64,000 nucleotides of DNA from contig CALSRJ010000005.1 in the NCBI GenBank assembly GCA_943788725.1, positions 227,132-291,131 on the forward strand. Direction: 5' to 3'. The notes beneath the pieces are model-generated. The model was given only the letters and a program-made list of their open reading frames with translations. It ran no database searches and was not told the origin of the DNA. The first letter of the stretch is position 1; the number at the start of each line of letters is the position of its first letter. Position numbers and translations under genes: made by a program. Positions 25,870 to 35,618 of the stretch are shown here, one piece after another. This DNA is from an uncultured Flavobacteriales bacterium (GTDB lineage Bacteria; Bacteroidota; Bacteroidia; Flavobacteriales_G; Salibacteraceae).

Positions 25870-27084
25870 ATGAAGTCATTGGTAACGTCGCTTGGACTAT
25901 CAGCCCTACTCATCGTGGCGTGCAACGCCCCAAAACAACAAGCTCCAAAGACCAATTCAGAGGGACCTCAACCAAGTCAATTGGTTATTCGTTTTCAGCC
26001 TCAACCTGCTGCGGGCCTCTTGGGTCAAGATCACCCCATCTCTTTTGTTTTGCCGGTGCCCGAGACAGGCAGGTACAAGGTCACCGCATTCGGCCCAGAT
26101 TGTATCGGTTGTGAGGTGTGGGTAGAAGATTACATCGATAATCCAGATGATCGCACGTACAACATCACGGGTTCTATGGTGCTTGAGGGAGGGAAGGCAT
26201 CAAGAGATGGATCCCCCTTGGCTGCTGGCGAGCACAAGATGTTGGTCCATGCCAATAAGGAAATGACCCTTGACAGCGTCGTCTTCGAATTAATTTCCTC
26301 TCATGCTGATACGCCGCAACAATTGACGCAATCCATGGAGGGTGATGCTTGGGAATTGGTCTGGTCCGATGAATTTGACGGTACGGGTTTGCCAGACCCA
26401 GACAAATGGACGTATAATGTGGGAAATTGGGGATGGGGAAACAACGAACCTCAGTATTATACGGATGCTCGACAAGAAAATGCCCGTCAGGAAAACGGTC
26501 ACCTGATCATTGAAGCCCTGCGAAATGACATGGGCCAACCATGGACCTCAGCACGACTCACCACCCAAGGAAAGACTTCATTTACGTATGGTCGCGTCGA
26601 ATTTCGAGCGATGGTGCCTGAAGGACGAGGCACATGGGCTGCTGGCTGGCTGCTCGGAGACGCATACCGCGATGAGCTTTCATGGCCCTACTGCGGAGAG
26701 ATAGATGTTTTGGAATGTGTAGGATATGAGATCGATGATGCCACCGGTGCAGGCTTGAACCACGCCACCTGCCATACCCGAGCCTACTATTTCAAACAAG
26801 GAAATCAGATTGGAAGCGAAATTGCCGTGGACAGCATGAACTCCGTCTTTCACACCTTCGCCATTGAATGGTATCCGGATGCCATCCATGGATACTTAGA
26901 CGGAGAGCATTACTACACCTACGACAAAACTGCCGACCGATTAGAATGGCCCTTCAACGAGCCACAAAACATCATCATCAATCTAGCCGTTGGAGGTGGA
27001 TGGGGTGGAATGCAAGGCATTGACTCTACCTATGATCGCCATCGTTATGTACTAGATTACGTTAGGGTTTACCAAAAGAAATGA
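25870..27084 (+). CDS. GH16 endo-beta-glucanase (laminarinase-type) lipoprotein
   Basis: A 404-residue lipoprotein (MKSLVTSLGLSALLIVAC). Residues 40-150 form a small beta domain of unknown role. The GH16 domain runs from about 157 (WELVWSDEFDG) to the end. The catalytic block GEIDVLE places the nucleophile at Glu277, Asp279 and the acid/base at Glu282; the extra residue in this block and the WGWGNNEPQYY segment are typical of the laminarinase branch. It would cut beta-1,3-glucan outside the cell or in the periplasm. It overlaps the GH30 start by four bases. Confidence 0.9.
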   Translation: MKSLVTSLGLSALLIVACNAPKQQAPKTNSEGPQPSQLVIRFQPQPAAGLLGQDHPISFVLPVPETGRYKVTAFGPDCIGCEVWVEDYIDNPDDRTYNITGSMVLEGGKASRDGSPLAAGEHKMLVHANKEMTLDSVVFELISSHADTPQQLTQSMEGDAWELVWSDEFDGTGLPDPDKWTYNVGNWGWGNNEPQYYTDARQENARQENGHLIIEALRNDMGQPWTSARLTTQGKTSFTYGRVEFRAMVPEGRGTWAAGWLLGDAYRDELSWPYCGEIDVLECVGYEIDDATGAGLNHATCHTRAYYFKQGNQIGSEIAVDSMNSVFHTFAIEWYPDAIHGYLDGEHYYTYDKTADRLEWPFNEPQNIIINLAVGGGWGGMQGIDSTYDRHRYVLDYVRVYQKK

Positions 27085-28574
27085 GAACTGCCTCTATTTT
27101 ACTTGGACTGGTTTTTCTGATCCGGTGTACGTCGCCCGTAGATGAAGAGCTGTCGGTCGTGGTGTATCAGAGCTCCAAAGCTGGGGATAAGCTCGCGATG
27201 AGAGCGGGGCGCTCGATCGAGTCCAAGGTGCTGGATTCCATTTCCCTTTTTCCTGAACAGACGTTTCAAGTCATCACCGGATTCGGAGGAGCATTTACAG
27301 AATCCTCGGCCTTCGTGCTTGATCAGCTCAGTCCCGCAAAAAGACAGCAGGTACTGGAAGCCTATTTCTCTGAAGAGGGAGCGGCGTATTCCCTGACCCG
27401 CACCCACATGAACAGTTGTGATTTTTCCTTGGATCACTATAGTTATGCGTCCATTCCAGGCGACACTTTGCTCGACTCGTTCAGCGTGAAGGAGGACCTA
27501 CCGGACCTTATCCCAATGATCAAAGATGCCATGGACATTTCGAAGGAAGGATTCAAGATCATCGCTTCTCCTTGGACGGCGCCCCCATGGATGAAGACCA
27601 ATAACGCTTGGGCTTCAGGATCTTTGGCAGCGGAACACTACGATACATGGGCCAGGTTCTTTGTCAAATACGTAGAAGCTTACCGTGAGCAGGGAGTTGA
27701 TATTTGGGGCTTCACGGTAGAAAATGAACCCTTGGGCAACGATTCCAACTGGGAGAGCATGCATTATACGCCTGAGCAAATGGGCACTTTTGTCAAGCAC
27801 CATTTGGGACCAGCTTTGCGCGATGCGGGCTTGGACCAGCGCCTTCTTTTGTACGATCAAAACCGAGGTGAAGAACTAGAAGAATGGTCCGATGCCTTGC
27901 TGACGGATCAAGAGTTGCTGCCTTTTTTGGCAGGTACAGCCGTGCATTGGTATACAGGCACCGTTGATTGGTTTCCCGCCTCACTAGAGCACACCCACGA
28001 GCTAGCTCCTGATCTACACCTCATTCACACCGAGGGCTGCGTGGATGCTGAAGTGCCGCACTGGAAAGACGACCAATGGTATTGGTCAAAAGAAGCGACA
28101 GATTGGGGATGGGATTGGGCCAAGCCTGAAGATAAAGCAAACCATCCGAAGTATGTGCCGGTCTATCGCTATGCCAGAGACATGATCGGATGCATGAACA
28201 GCTGGGTGGATGGCTGGATCGACTGGAACATGGTGCTCGATCGAAACGGAGGTCCAAACCTCGCCAATAATTGGTGCGTGGCACCAGTCATAGTCGACAC
28301 GGCCACGGATGAGGTATACTACACCCCATTGTATTACGTAATGGCGCATTTTAGTAAATACATTCGGCCGGGTGCGAGACGCATTGGATATTCGAGCACT
28401 GATGAAGATCTTATGGTCACTGCTGCCCAAAATCCAGATGGAAGTGTTTGCGTGGTAGCGCTCAACATGACGGATACACCCAAGCAGTTTAGATTATCTG
28501 TGGGTGAGAAAAGCAAAGTAATGGAAATCGATGCGGCAGCATTGCAGTCGATTGTAATTGAAGGACAACAGTAG
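27081..28574 (+). CDS. GH30 beta-glucosidase/endo-1,6-beta-glucanase lipoprotein
   Basis: A 497-residue GH30 enzyme with lipobox (LIRC). The family blocks GFGGAFTESSA, SPWTAPPWMKTN, FTVENEPL (acid/base Glu216) and LIHTEGC (nucleophile Glu318) are all present. Members near laminarinases usually remove the beta-1,6 side chains of laminarin; glucosylceramidase-type annotation is the generic alternative. The ATGA overlap with the GH16 gene indicates coupled translation. The C-terminal beta-sandwich (after residue 410) is complete. Confidence 0.88.
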   Translation: MRTASILLGLVFLIRCTSPVDEELSVVVYQSSKAGDKLAMRAGRSIESKVLDSISLFPEQTFQVITGFGGAFTESSAFVLDQLSPAKRQQVLEAYFSEEGAAYSLTRTHMNSCDFSLDHYSYASIPGDTLLDSFSVKEDLPDLIPMIKDAMDISKEGFKIIASPWTAPPWMKTNNAWASGSLAAEHYDTWARFFVKYVEAYREQGVDIWGFTVENEPLGNDSNWESMHYTPEQMGTFVKHHLGPALRDAGLDQRLLLYDQNRGEELEEWSDALLTDQELLPFLAGTAVHWYTGTVDWFPASLEHTHELAPDLHLIHTEGCVDAEVPHWKDDQWYWSKEATDWGWDWAKPEDKANHPKYVPVYRYARDMIGCMNSWVDGWIDWNMVLDRNGGPNLANNWCVAPVIVDTATDEVYYTPLYYVMAHFSKYIRPGARRIGYSSTDEDLMVTAAQNPDGSVCVVALNMTDTPKQFRLSVGEKSKVMEIDAAALQSIVIEGQQ

Positions 28575-28584
28575 AGAGAGATAG

Positions 28585-31500
28585 ATGGCAAAGAATGAAG
28601 TACGCCTTGGGTTGACCCCAATGCACATAGAAGACAAGGAGATTACCGGGGCATATACGACCCTGGAGGGAGAGGATTTTTTCGTGATCGACCACTTTGA
28701 TCGCATGCCACCCTTTTTCATGACCATCGTGAGTTCGTCGGACCACTGGCTCTTCCTCTCGTGCAATGGAGCCTTGTCAGCAGGAAGGAGAAATCCAGAC
28801 AACGCGGTGTTCCCCTACTACACCGACGATAAAATTACCGACTCTGCTGGTCAGACCGGAGCCAAAGCGATCTTCCGAGTGCGCGAAGGAGACCATGCAT
28901 TTCTATGGGAACCCTTTGCAGAGCACTATCGAGGCGTGTATCCTACCACGAGCAAATTGTACAAGAACCGCGAGGGTAACAAGATCGTCTTCGAGAAACG
29001 CAACGAACAATTGGGTCTCACCTACCGCTACGGTTGGATGTTCTCAGATCGTTACGGCATCGTGCGGCGCTCTCAGCTGATCAACGACACCGATCGGGAG
29101 CTACAAGTTGAATTGCTCGATGGCATTATGAATGTGCTTCCTTATGGCATTGACAGTAATCTCCAGAATTTTAGGAGTACCCTGGTAGATGCCTATAAGC
29201 GCAACGAACTGGACATCGAAAATGGCTTGGGCATTTTTTCGCTGAGTTCAATGGTCGTGGACAAGGCAGAACCGAGTGAGGCCTTGAAGGCAACCACCGT
29301 ATGGAGTGCCGGCTTGGATCAAGACGCCATCTTGTTGAGCACCAATCAGCTGGGGCATTTCAGAAGGGGCGGAGACATCGTTCAAGAAGCAGACATCAAG
29401 GCGACGAAAGGTGCTTATTTCATTTACAAGACTCTGTCTTTAGCTCCAAAAGCGAAAAAAGAGTGGGTCATTGTTTCCGAAGTGAATCAGTCTGCAAAGG
29501 AGATTGAATCCTTGCGAAAAGACCTGCAAGACAAGCAGGCGATCTTGGCTGCGGTCAATGCAGATATTGCCAAAGACAAAGAAGAGCTGCGCAAAAAGAT
29601 CGGCTTGACCGACGGCATCCAGCTTTCAAACGATCGATTGAGCACGGGAAGGCATTTCTCTAACGTGCTCTTCAACATCATGCGTGGAGGAACCTTTGAT
29701 GACCAATACGAGATCGAAAGCAAAGACTTTATCGCCCACGTCAAGCGGATGAATGAGGAAGGATACAAGACACACCGCTCAACGTTGAGCGAACTACCCC
29801 CGAAAATTTCCTACCACCAATTGAGGTACTTCCTAACGGCCACACAGAAGAAGGACCTGATGCGGTACTATTTTGAGTACTTGCCACTCTCGTTCAGCCG
29901 AAGACACGGTGACCCGAGTCGGCCATGGAATTACTTCTCCATTGAAACCCGCAATGCCTTGGGAGAGAAGTCGAGGAATTACGAGGGCAACTGGCGCGAC
30001 ATTTTTCAGAATTGGGAGGCCTTGGCATTCAGTTATCCTGAATTCACGCTCGGTATGATTTCCAAATTCGTCAATGCCTCTACTATTGACGGATACAATC
30101 CCTATCGCATAACGCGAGATGGAATCGATTGGGAAGTGATTGAGCCAGATGATCCTTGGTCGTACATCGGATATTGGGGAGATCATCAGGTCATCTACCT
30201 CACCAAGTTCCTTGAGTTCTCGGTAAACTACCACCCAAAACGACTGCGATCCTTGTTGGCAAGTCGGTCCTTCACCTATGCCAACGTGCCTTATAGAATC
30301 AAAGGTTACGATGCCATCACCAGCAATCCGAAGGACACCATAGACTTCGACCACGACCTCGATAGAAGGATCGGTGAGCGTGCGCGTAAAGTGGGGTCGG
30401 ATGGTAAGATGATTTGGACGAGTAAGGGTCAGTTACTGCAAGTGAACCTCACCGAAAAACTCTTGGTAATGATCCTGACCAAGCTTTACAATTTTGTGCC
30501 TGAGGCAGGCATTTGGTTGAATACCCAACGCCCTGAGTGGAACGACGCCAACAACGCGCTCGTAGGCAATGGGGTAAGCATGGTGACCTTGTACTACCTC
30601 CGTCGCTTACTCAGCTTCTGTCCGACGCTTTTCAGCGATTTGGAAGTCAATAGTTTTGAGATCAACAAGCCCGTGGTAGATCTGTTGGACGCCTTGAATC
30701 GTGGTTTTCAGAATTACGAAGAATGCCTATCCATTGGATTTTCTGATCAACGCCGTCGAAATCTGATGGATGATTTTGGCATCGCTGGGGAGCACTATCG
30801 TACGACGGCCTATGCTGGGTTTACAGGTGACAAACGCACACTTTCTGTGGACGACCTGTTGGCCTTCTTTACGAAAGCCAACTGCTTTCTGGAGCACGCC
30901 ATCGATAAGAACAAACGGGCGGATGGTCTTTACCATTCCTACAACTTGGTGAGCCTTTCCGAACGCTCCGCATCGGTTGAATACCTCTACGAAATGTTAG
31001 AGGGACAAGTGGCGGTGCTAAGTGCAAAATATTTGCCGCCGGAGGAAGCCTTGAACGTTTTGCATGCCCTTAAAGGCAGCGCCATGTTCCGACCGGATCA
31101 GTACAGTTATATGCTCTATCCAGACCGTGAATTAGCGCCCTTTTTAGAGAAGAACACGATCGAGCCAGCTTTGGTAGAAGGTTCCAGCCTCATAGATACA
31201 CTCCTCGCTAAGGACGACACTTCGATCATCGAGCGTGACATCAACGGAAAACTCCACTTCAACGGATCCTTCCACAATGAAAAGGACCTGTTGCAGGCAT
31301 TGAATGCCTTGGATGAAAAAGAATTTGGGGTAACGCTGAGCAAGGACAAAAAGCAATTGATGGAGGCGTTTGAGACGGTGTTTGACCACCGTTCCTTCAC
31401 CGGTAGGTCTGGGACGTTTTATGGCTACGAAGGCTTGGGGAGCATTTATTGGCACATGGTATCCAAGCTCTTACTGTCGGTGCAAGAGAACATCATCGCG

Positions 31501-32046
31501 GCCAACGAACATGAAGCAAATGCCGGAGTCATCGGTCAATTGGTAGAGCACTACTACGAGATACGCGCTGGAATCGGGGTGAATAAATCGCCAAAGCTGT
31601 ACGGGGCGTTTCCAACGGACGCCTATTCACATACACCGAAATATGCGGGTGCGCAGCAACCGGGAATGACAGGCCAAGTCAAGGAAGACATCATCAACCG
31701 ATGGGCGGAATTGGGCGTTAGCGTGAAGGAGGGCAGACTCGCCTTTCAGCCAATCATTCTTAGGGCGTCGGAATTCCTCACGGAAGATGCAACCTTGTCG
31801 TACTATGATCATGAAGGAAAGGCGAACAAGGTGGAAGTTCCAAAGGGGTCGATGGCATTCACGTATTGTCAGATTCCTGTCGTTTATTCTACTGGAAGTG
31901 ATAACCGAGCAGACGTACAGTACGCAGATGGCTCGCAGCACAGCTATCCAGAAGGCCGCTTAAACCTGAATGATTCCAAGGACATCTTCCAACGAACGGG
32001 AAGGGTGAAAGCCGTAACCGTATTTGTGAAGCAAGCCTTGTCCTGA
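28585..32046 (+). CDS. Probable beta-1,3-glucan phosphorylase (GH94-clan; GH149 or GH161-like)
   Basis: A 1153-residue cytoplasmic protein without signal peptide. The first about 330 residues are a beta-sandwich rich part (CNGALSAGRRNPDNAVFPYY). The second half is helical and contains RPEWNDANNALVGNG; its Asp654 aligns in character with the catalytic Asp of the DWND block in GH94 phosphorylases. Length and the GH16-GH30-porter context fit the beta-1,3-glucan phosphorylases GH149 (or GH161), which release glucose 1-phosphate from laminari-oligosaccharides. Residues 310-340 form a short coiled coil. The family call rests on context, size and one motif, so it is inference. It begins 10 bases after the GH30 stop. 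Confidence 0.62.
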   Translation: MAKNEVRLGLTPMHIEDKEITGAYTTLEGEDFFVIDHFDRMPPFFMTIVSSSDHWLFLSCNGALSAGRRNPDNAVFPYYTDDKITDSAGQTGAKAIFRVREGDHAFLWEPFAEHYRGVYPTTSKLYKNREGNKIVFEKRNEQLGLTYRYGWMFSDRYGIVRRSQLINDTDRELQVELLDGIMNVLPYGIDSNLQNFRSTLVDAYKRNELDIENGLGIFSLSSMVVDKAEPSEALKATTVWSAGLDQDAILLSTNQLGHFRRGGDIVQEADIKATKGAYFIYKTLSLAPKAKKEWVIVSEVNQSAKEIESLRKDLQDKQAILAAVNADIAKDKEELRKKIGLTDGIQLSNDRLSTGRHFSNVLFNIMRGGTFDDQYEIESKDFIAHVKRMNEEGYKTHRSTLSELPPKISYHQLRYFLTATQKKDLMRYYFEYLPLSFSRRHGDPSRPWNYFSIETRNALGEKSRNYEGNWRDIFQNWEALAFSYPEFTLGMISKFVNASTIDGYNPYRITRDGIDWEVIEPDDPWSYIGYWGDHQVIYLTKFLEFSVNYHPKRLRSLLASRSFTYANVPYRIKGYDAITSNPKDTIDFDHDLDRRIGERARKVGSDGKMIWTSKGQLLQVNLTEKLLVMILTKLYNFVPEAGIWLNTQRPEWNDANNALVGNGVSMVTLYYLRRLLSFCPTLFSDLEVNSFEINKPVVDLLDALNRGFQNYEECLSIGFSDQRRRNLMDDFGIAGEHYRTTAYAGFTGDKRTLSVDDLLAFFTKANCFLEHAIDKNKRADGLYHSYNLVSLSERSASVEYLYEMLEGQVAVLSAKYLPPEEALNVLHALKGSAMFRPDQYSYMLYPDRELAPFLEKNTIEPALVEGSSLIDTLLAKDDTSIIERDINGKLHFNGSFHNEKDLLQALNALDEKEFGVTLSKDKKQLMEAFETVFDHRSFTGRSGTFYGYEGLGSIYWHMVSKLLLSVQENIIAANEHEANAGVIGQLVEHYYEIRAGIGVNKSPKLYGAFPTDAYSHTPKYAGAQQPGMTGQVKEDIINRWAELGVSVKEGRLAFQPIILRASEFLTEDATLSYYDHEGKANKVEVPKGSMAFTYCQIPVVYSTGSDNRADVQYADGSQHSYPEGRLNLNDSKDIFQRTGRVKAVTVFVKQALS

Positions 32047-32073
32047 TCAACCAAGGCGCGGCCGACAAAGGAT

Positions 32074-32871
32074 TTAACCTAGGGAAGCCTGCAGGGCATA
32101 GACCATCGGAATGCGGTTTTCCAGGTGTTTGATCCTGAATTTTCCGAGCTCGAATTCCTCGGTATGCTTGAAGCAATTGTGAGGAGAGTAGTCGAATTCT
32201 TGAAAATTATCGATGTGAAAACCTTGTTTTAAGAGAGCTGAAAACACTTCAGCCAGGCCGTGGTTCCAGGTCACCGATTGCATTTTTTCTCCCGTTCCAC
32301 TGGCATATGAGCCCTCCTCATCCTCTACGATAACGTCCCCTTTAAAGTAGGAGTAGACAACCTCTTTGAGGTCATTGTCAAACATCCAAACGACGGGATG
32401 AAATTCAGCAAAGACAAATCGGCCGCCGGGCTTAGTGAAATGCTTGACCACCGAAGCCCATTGATCGATGTCCGGAAGCCAGCCAATCGTTCCGAAACTG
32501 GTGAAGACGATGTCGAATTTCTCGTTGAGCTTTTCGGGGAGTGAGTACACGTCACAGTTGATGAATTGGGTGTCCGTATCGGCTTTGGATGCCAGGTCTT
32601 TTGCGGCATCAATGGCCTCGTTGGAAAGGTCAATGCCCGTGGCTTTTGCGCCCATTCGGCTCAAGGAAATCGTATCCTGACCAAAGTGACACTGAAGGTG
32701 TAGAATGGATTTACCTCGCACGTCGCCCAGCTGTCCGAGTTCGATTTCGGTAAGGCTATTCCGGCCTTTCAAAAATGAAGGAACATCGTAAAAGTCGGAT
32801 GTGACGTGACCTTGGGTCCAAGCGTTCCAAAGCGACCGGTTGTGGTCAAGGTAGTCTTGTTCGTTGGGCAT
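32074..32871 (-). CDS. Class I SAM-dependent methyltransferase
   Basis: A 265-residue methyltransferase. Motif I (ILHLQCHFGQDTISLSRMG) lies near residue 57, followed by VTGIDLS-like GIDLSNEAIDAA and FTSFGTIGWL. The C-terminal half carries substrate-binding segments without recognisable specificity. It is convergent with the phosphorylase gene and probably unrelated to glucan use. Confidence 0.82.
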   Translation of the reverse strand: MPNEQDYLDHNRSLWNAWTQGHVTSDFYDVPSFLKGRNSLTEIELGQLGDVRGKSILHLQCHFGQDTISLSRMGAKATGIDLSNEAIDAAKDLASKADTDTQFINCDVYSLPEKLNEKFDIVFTSFGTIGWLPDIDQWASVVKHFTKPGGRFVFAEFHPVVWMFDNDLKEVVYSYFKGDVIVEDEEGSYASGTGEKMQSVTWNHGLAEVFSALLKQGFHIDNFQEFDYSPHNCFKHTEEFELGKFRIKHLENRIPMVYALQASLG

Positions 32872-32919
32872 AGCGTAATAAGCTCAATAGTAGTAAAATG
32901 AGCTCATACCCTCATACCA

Positions 32920-33105
32920 TCATGCTCCGATTGCTTGGAAGGCTTCGTATACTAAAAAGGCAGGCCAGAGGACCGCTTTAAAGATAGCGAGGAGGATGCC
33001 TATAAACCCGCTTGACGCGCCTATGTAATAGAACAACGCCCCTATGAGTCCGAGACCGTATATGGGAGCATTGTGGGTGGTAGTAGTTCGGATGTCATTT
33101 TTCAT
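32920..33105 (-). CDS. Small membrane protein, 61 aa
   Basis: A 61-residue protein with one long or two short hydrophobic helices (residues 15-55, GLGLIGALFYYIG and LLAIFKAVLWPAFLVYEAF). The gene stands alone between the methyltransferase and an acetyltransferase, in the same direction. The Gly-rich start and amphipathic end resemble small uncharacterised inner-membrane proteins of Bacteroidota. No function can be assigned. Confidence 0.6.
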   Translation of the reverse strand: MKNDIRTTTTHNAPIYGLGLIGALFYYIGASSGFIGILLAIFKAVLWPAFLVYEAFQAIGA

Positions 33106-33183
33106 GGCGTTTCTTTTTGGGGCAAGGTATACCGATGACGTCTGCGCAGGAAGTGGATTGGTAGGGAGATGGGTTGAGATTGC

Positions 33184-33648
33184 TCAACTTTCTCTTCGCC
33201 AGAGGAGTTGAATGGCTTGCAATTCACCGTCGTCAAAACGGTTCGGTTGAAGGTGAAAGCCCAATTTCAAATAAAACCCAAGCGGCGAGCGATATGTGCT
33301 TCGATCTTGAAGGCGATAATTGTCGTGTTCAACGACCCATCCGTTCAGTGCTTCTTCCTTGGACATGGCCGTTGTAAGCAATGCTGTGCCAAGTCCATTC
33401 CCTTGAAATCGTGTGTCAATGATCATCACGAACCACCGGCTATCGTTACGATCAAACGAACATAGCCAAGCCTGTAAGAGGCCGTTTTCATGGACAGTGA
33501 AATGGCGGGGGTTTGTACATCGATCCAAATAAGCCTGGAGCGCTTCCAAATCAGGAAATGCCATGAAGGATGGATACACCGCATTCCAAATCGAAAAGAT
33601 CCGTTGCTGATCCTTTTCAGAAAGTTGGGATGTCTGTACGATGTTCAC
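33184..33648 (-). CDS. GNAT-family N-acetyltransferase
   Basis: A 154-residue GNAT protein. The acetyl-CoA loop FQGNGLGTALL (near residue 80) and the following helix are clear, as is the late LGFYLKLGF block. The acceptor is unknown. It lies 22 bases downstream of an alpha/beta-hydrolase gene in the same direction, so they may be co-transcribed. Confidence 0.8.
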   Translation of the reverse strand: MNIVQTSQLSEKDQQRIFSIWNAVYPSFMAFPDLEALQAYLDRCTNPRHFTVHENGLLQAWLCSFDRNDSRWFVMIIDTRFQGNGLGTALLTTAMSKEEALNGWVVEHDNYRLQDRSTYRSPLGFYLKLGFHLQPNRFDDGELQAIQLLWRRES

Positions 33649-33670
33649 ATTCCAAATCTAGCACGAAACC

Positions 33671-34456
33671 TTACGTCCGACCGAGCGCGTTGATGAATCG
33701 AATGCACTCTACATTGAAGGCGAGAGGTCGTTCTACATTGACTACGTGTCCGCATTCAGGAATAACATGCAGTAGCGCCATGCGGTGATCGGCGACCAGC
33801 TTTCGTATGCTGGGTAGAAACATGTGGTCCTCGCTTCCCATGATGTAGAGGGTGGGAATGCCGGTGTCTTTCAATCGAAAGATTTTGAGCAATGGATTGA
33901 TGTCTGCTGCAAGGGTAAACCAACGCTTGAACTCTTTTTGATACAGCTTGCGCGCCTCGCGAACAAACAGGTTTCGCGACTCTCGGTGCTTTCTTCTGGG
34001 CATGATGATCCATGCAAAGAGTTTGTAGAGTAGCAGATACGGCACAATGGATTGCAACAACACACCCAAGCGCATCAGGACCTGTCCGCGTACGTTCAAT
34101 TTCATAACGGCACCCCCCATGATCAGACTGCTGATGCGGTCTGGATAGCGTTCACTGAGGTCGCGGATGATAATCGTACCCAAAGAGATACCTACCAAGT
34201 GTGTCTGTGGAATCTTGAGGTGATCCAAGACCTCCATCACTTCATCGCCGATTACCTCGAAAGAATAGCGCTGAAGCTCTTCATAGACAGGGCTTTTGGA
34301 ACGTCCGTGTCCGCGTAAATCGATCAAAAGCACATTGTAATGCTCCTTGAAATCACGCACTTGTTTGAACCAAATAGCACTGCTTCCGCCAGCCCCGTGG
34401 ATGAAGGTCACCCACTCCTTGGAGCTAGGATGTATATATGGAGTATAGTGCAGCAC
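33671..34456 (-). CDS. Alpha/beta hydrolase (proline-iminopeptidase-like fold)
   Basis: A 261-residue cytoplasmic hydrolase. It has an HGAGGSS oxyanion loop (residue 20), the nucleophile elbow GISLGT (near 95) and a late Asp (MGSEDHMF) and His (CGHVVNVERP) that complete the triad. Substrate is unknown. It is divergent from the DUF1028 gene at 34554. Confidence 0.8.
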   Translation of the reverse strand: MLHYTPYIHPSSKEWVTFIHGAGGSSAIWFKQVRDFKEHYNVLLIDLRGHGRSKSPVYEELQRYSFEVIGDEVMEVLDHLKIPQTHLVGISLGTIIIRDLSERYPDRISSLIMGGAVMKLNVRGQVLMRLGVLLQSIVPYLLLYKLFAWIIMPRRKHRESRNLFVREARKLYQKEFKRWFTLAADINPLLKIFRLKDTGIPTLYIMGSEDHMFLPSIRKLVADHRMALLHVIPECGHVVNVERPLAFNVECIRFINALGRT

Positions 34457-34553
34457 TGCCTAGGAAACCGACCAACCGAACATTGGTTCGCCACACAAGG
34501 TGAAACTTTTCTCGGATTTAGTCTACCTTTCGCCGTAACTAATCCTATCACCT

Positions 34554-35591
34554 ATGCATCTCAGACCCATCCTAGCTTTGGCCTTGCCATTTCTGCTTTC
34601 ACCCCTCATGAGGGTTTGCGCTCAAGACACCTTTTCCATGGTTGCCGTGGATTCTGTGACTGGCGAAGTAGGAGGAATTGGCGCTTCCTGCGTCTACTTG
34701 GCACAGTTTCCTCAATTCGACACCGACTTTCTTAGCGAACTCTTTCCTGGCAAAGGAGCGATCAATTCGCAAGCTTGGTATCTTCCCGAAAATCAGGCTT
34801 ATGCCCGATCGTTGATGAATGCTGGTTATGCGCCGTCTGTAATCATTGATTCACTCGTGGCCAATGATTTCCAAGGCACTCCTGAGTTGCGTCAATATGG
34901 AATCGCCGCATTGGTAGATGGCTCGCCGGTAACGGCTGCGCATACCGGAAGTGGGACAGACGACTACAAGAACCACATCCTCGGACCGAATTACGCGATC
35001 CAAGGCAACATCTTGCTCGGACAGCAGGTGCTGGATTTCATGGAGTACAATTTTCTGAATACCGAAGGTGATTTAGCTTGTAAGTTGATGGCAGCCCTGC
35101 AGGGAGCCAACATGATCGGGGCCGATTCACGATGCGCGCCTAGAGGGACTTCCTCGCTCTTCGCTTTTCTGAAGGTGGCACAGCCCAACGACAGTTTCGG
35201 AACCCCTTCCTTACTGGTCTCGATCGAGACGCCTTTGGTCAATCCCTTCGAACCCATCGATTCGCTTCAATCGCTCTTTACGTTGGTGCATGGCTGTCCG
35301 GCCGACTCAGTGCCTGAAGACACCATTCCCGACATCCCACAGAACATCTTGGAGATCGAGGAGGAGGGATTCATCCTCTTCCCCAATCCTGCAGACGACG
35401 AACTCACCATCCAGTTGAAGGAGGAGGGTGAATACGCCATGGTTATTCGAGATGTAAATGGAAGGGCCGTCTACGAAGGCCGAGTGATCGCAGACGCTAC
35501 CATTGATGTTTCTGCGCTGGCTGCTGGTCAATACACCCTCGGGTTGAAAGGTGCAGACGGAGTGTTTTTAAAACACTGGCTCAAGAAATAG
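34554..35591 (+). CDS. DUF1028 protein with T9SS sorting domain
   Basis: A 345-residue secreted protein with a signal peptide ending VCAQ. Residues 24-240 match DUF1028, an Ntn-hydrolase-like domain (DTFSMVAVDSVTGEVGGIGAS; GSGTDDYKNH). The last 75 residues are a type A sorting domain (ILFPNPADDEL, GQYTLGLKG). A -7-like TACCTTTC lies at 34524-34531. DUF1028 is usually cytoplasmic or periplasmic; here it is sent to the cell surface or medium. Its reaction is unknown. Confidence 0.83.
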   Translation: MHLRPILALALPFLLSPLMRVCAQDTFSMVAVDSVTGEVGGIGASCVYLAQFPQFDTDFLSELFPGKGAINSQAWYLPENQAYARSLMNAGYAPSVIIDSLVANDFQGTPELRQYGIAALVDGSPVTAAHTGSGTDDYKNHILGPNYAIQGNILLGQQVLDFMEYNFLNTEGDLACKLMAALQGANMIGADSRCAPRGTSSLFAFLKVAQPNDSFGTPSLLVSIETPLVNPFEPIDSLQSLFTLVHGCPADSVPEDTIPDIPQNILEIEEEGFILFPNPADDELTIQLKEEGEYAMVIRDVNGRAVYEGRVIADATIDVSALAAGQYTLGLKGADGVFLKHWLKK

Positions 35592-35618
35592 AGACGTGTA
35601 GTTTCTATGCGAAAGACA

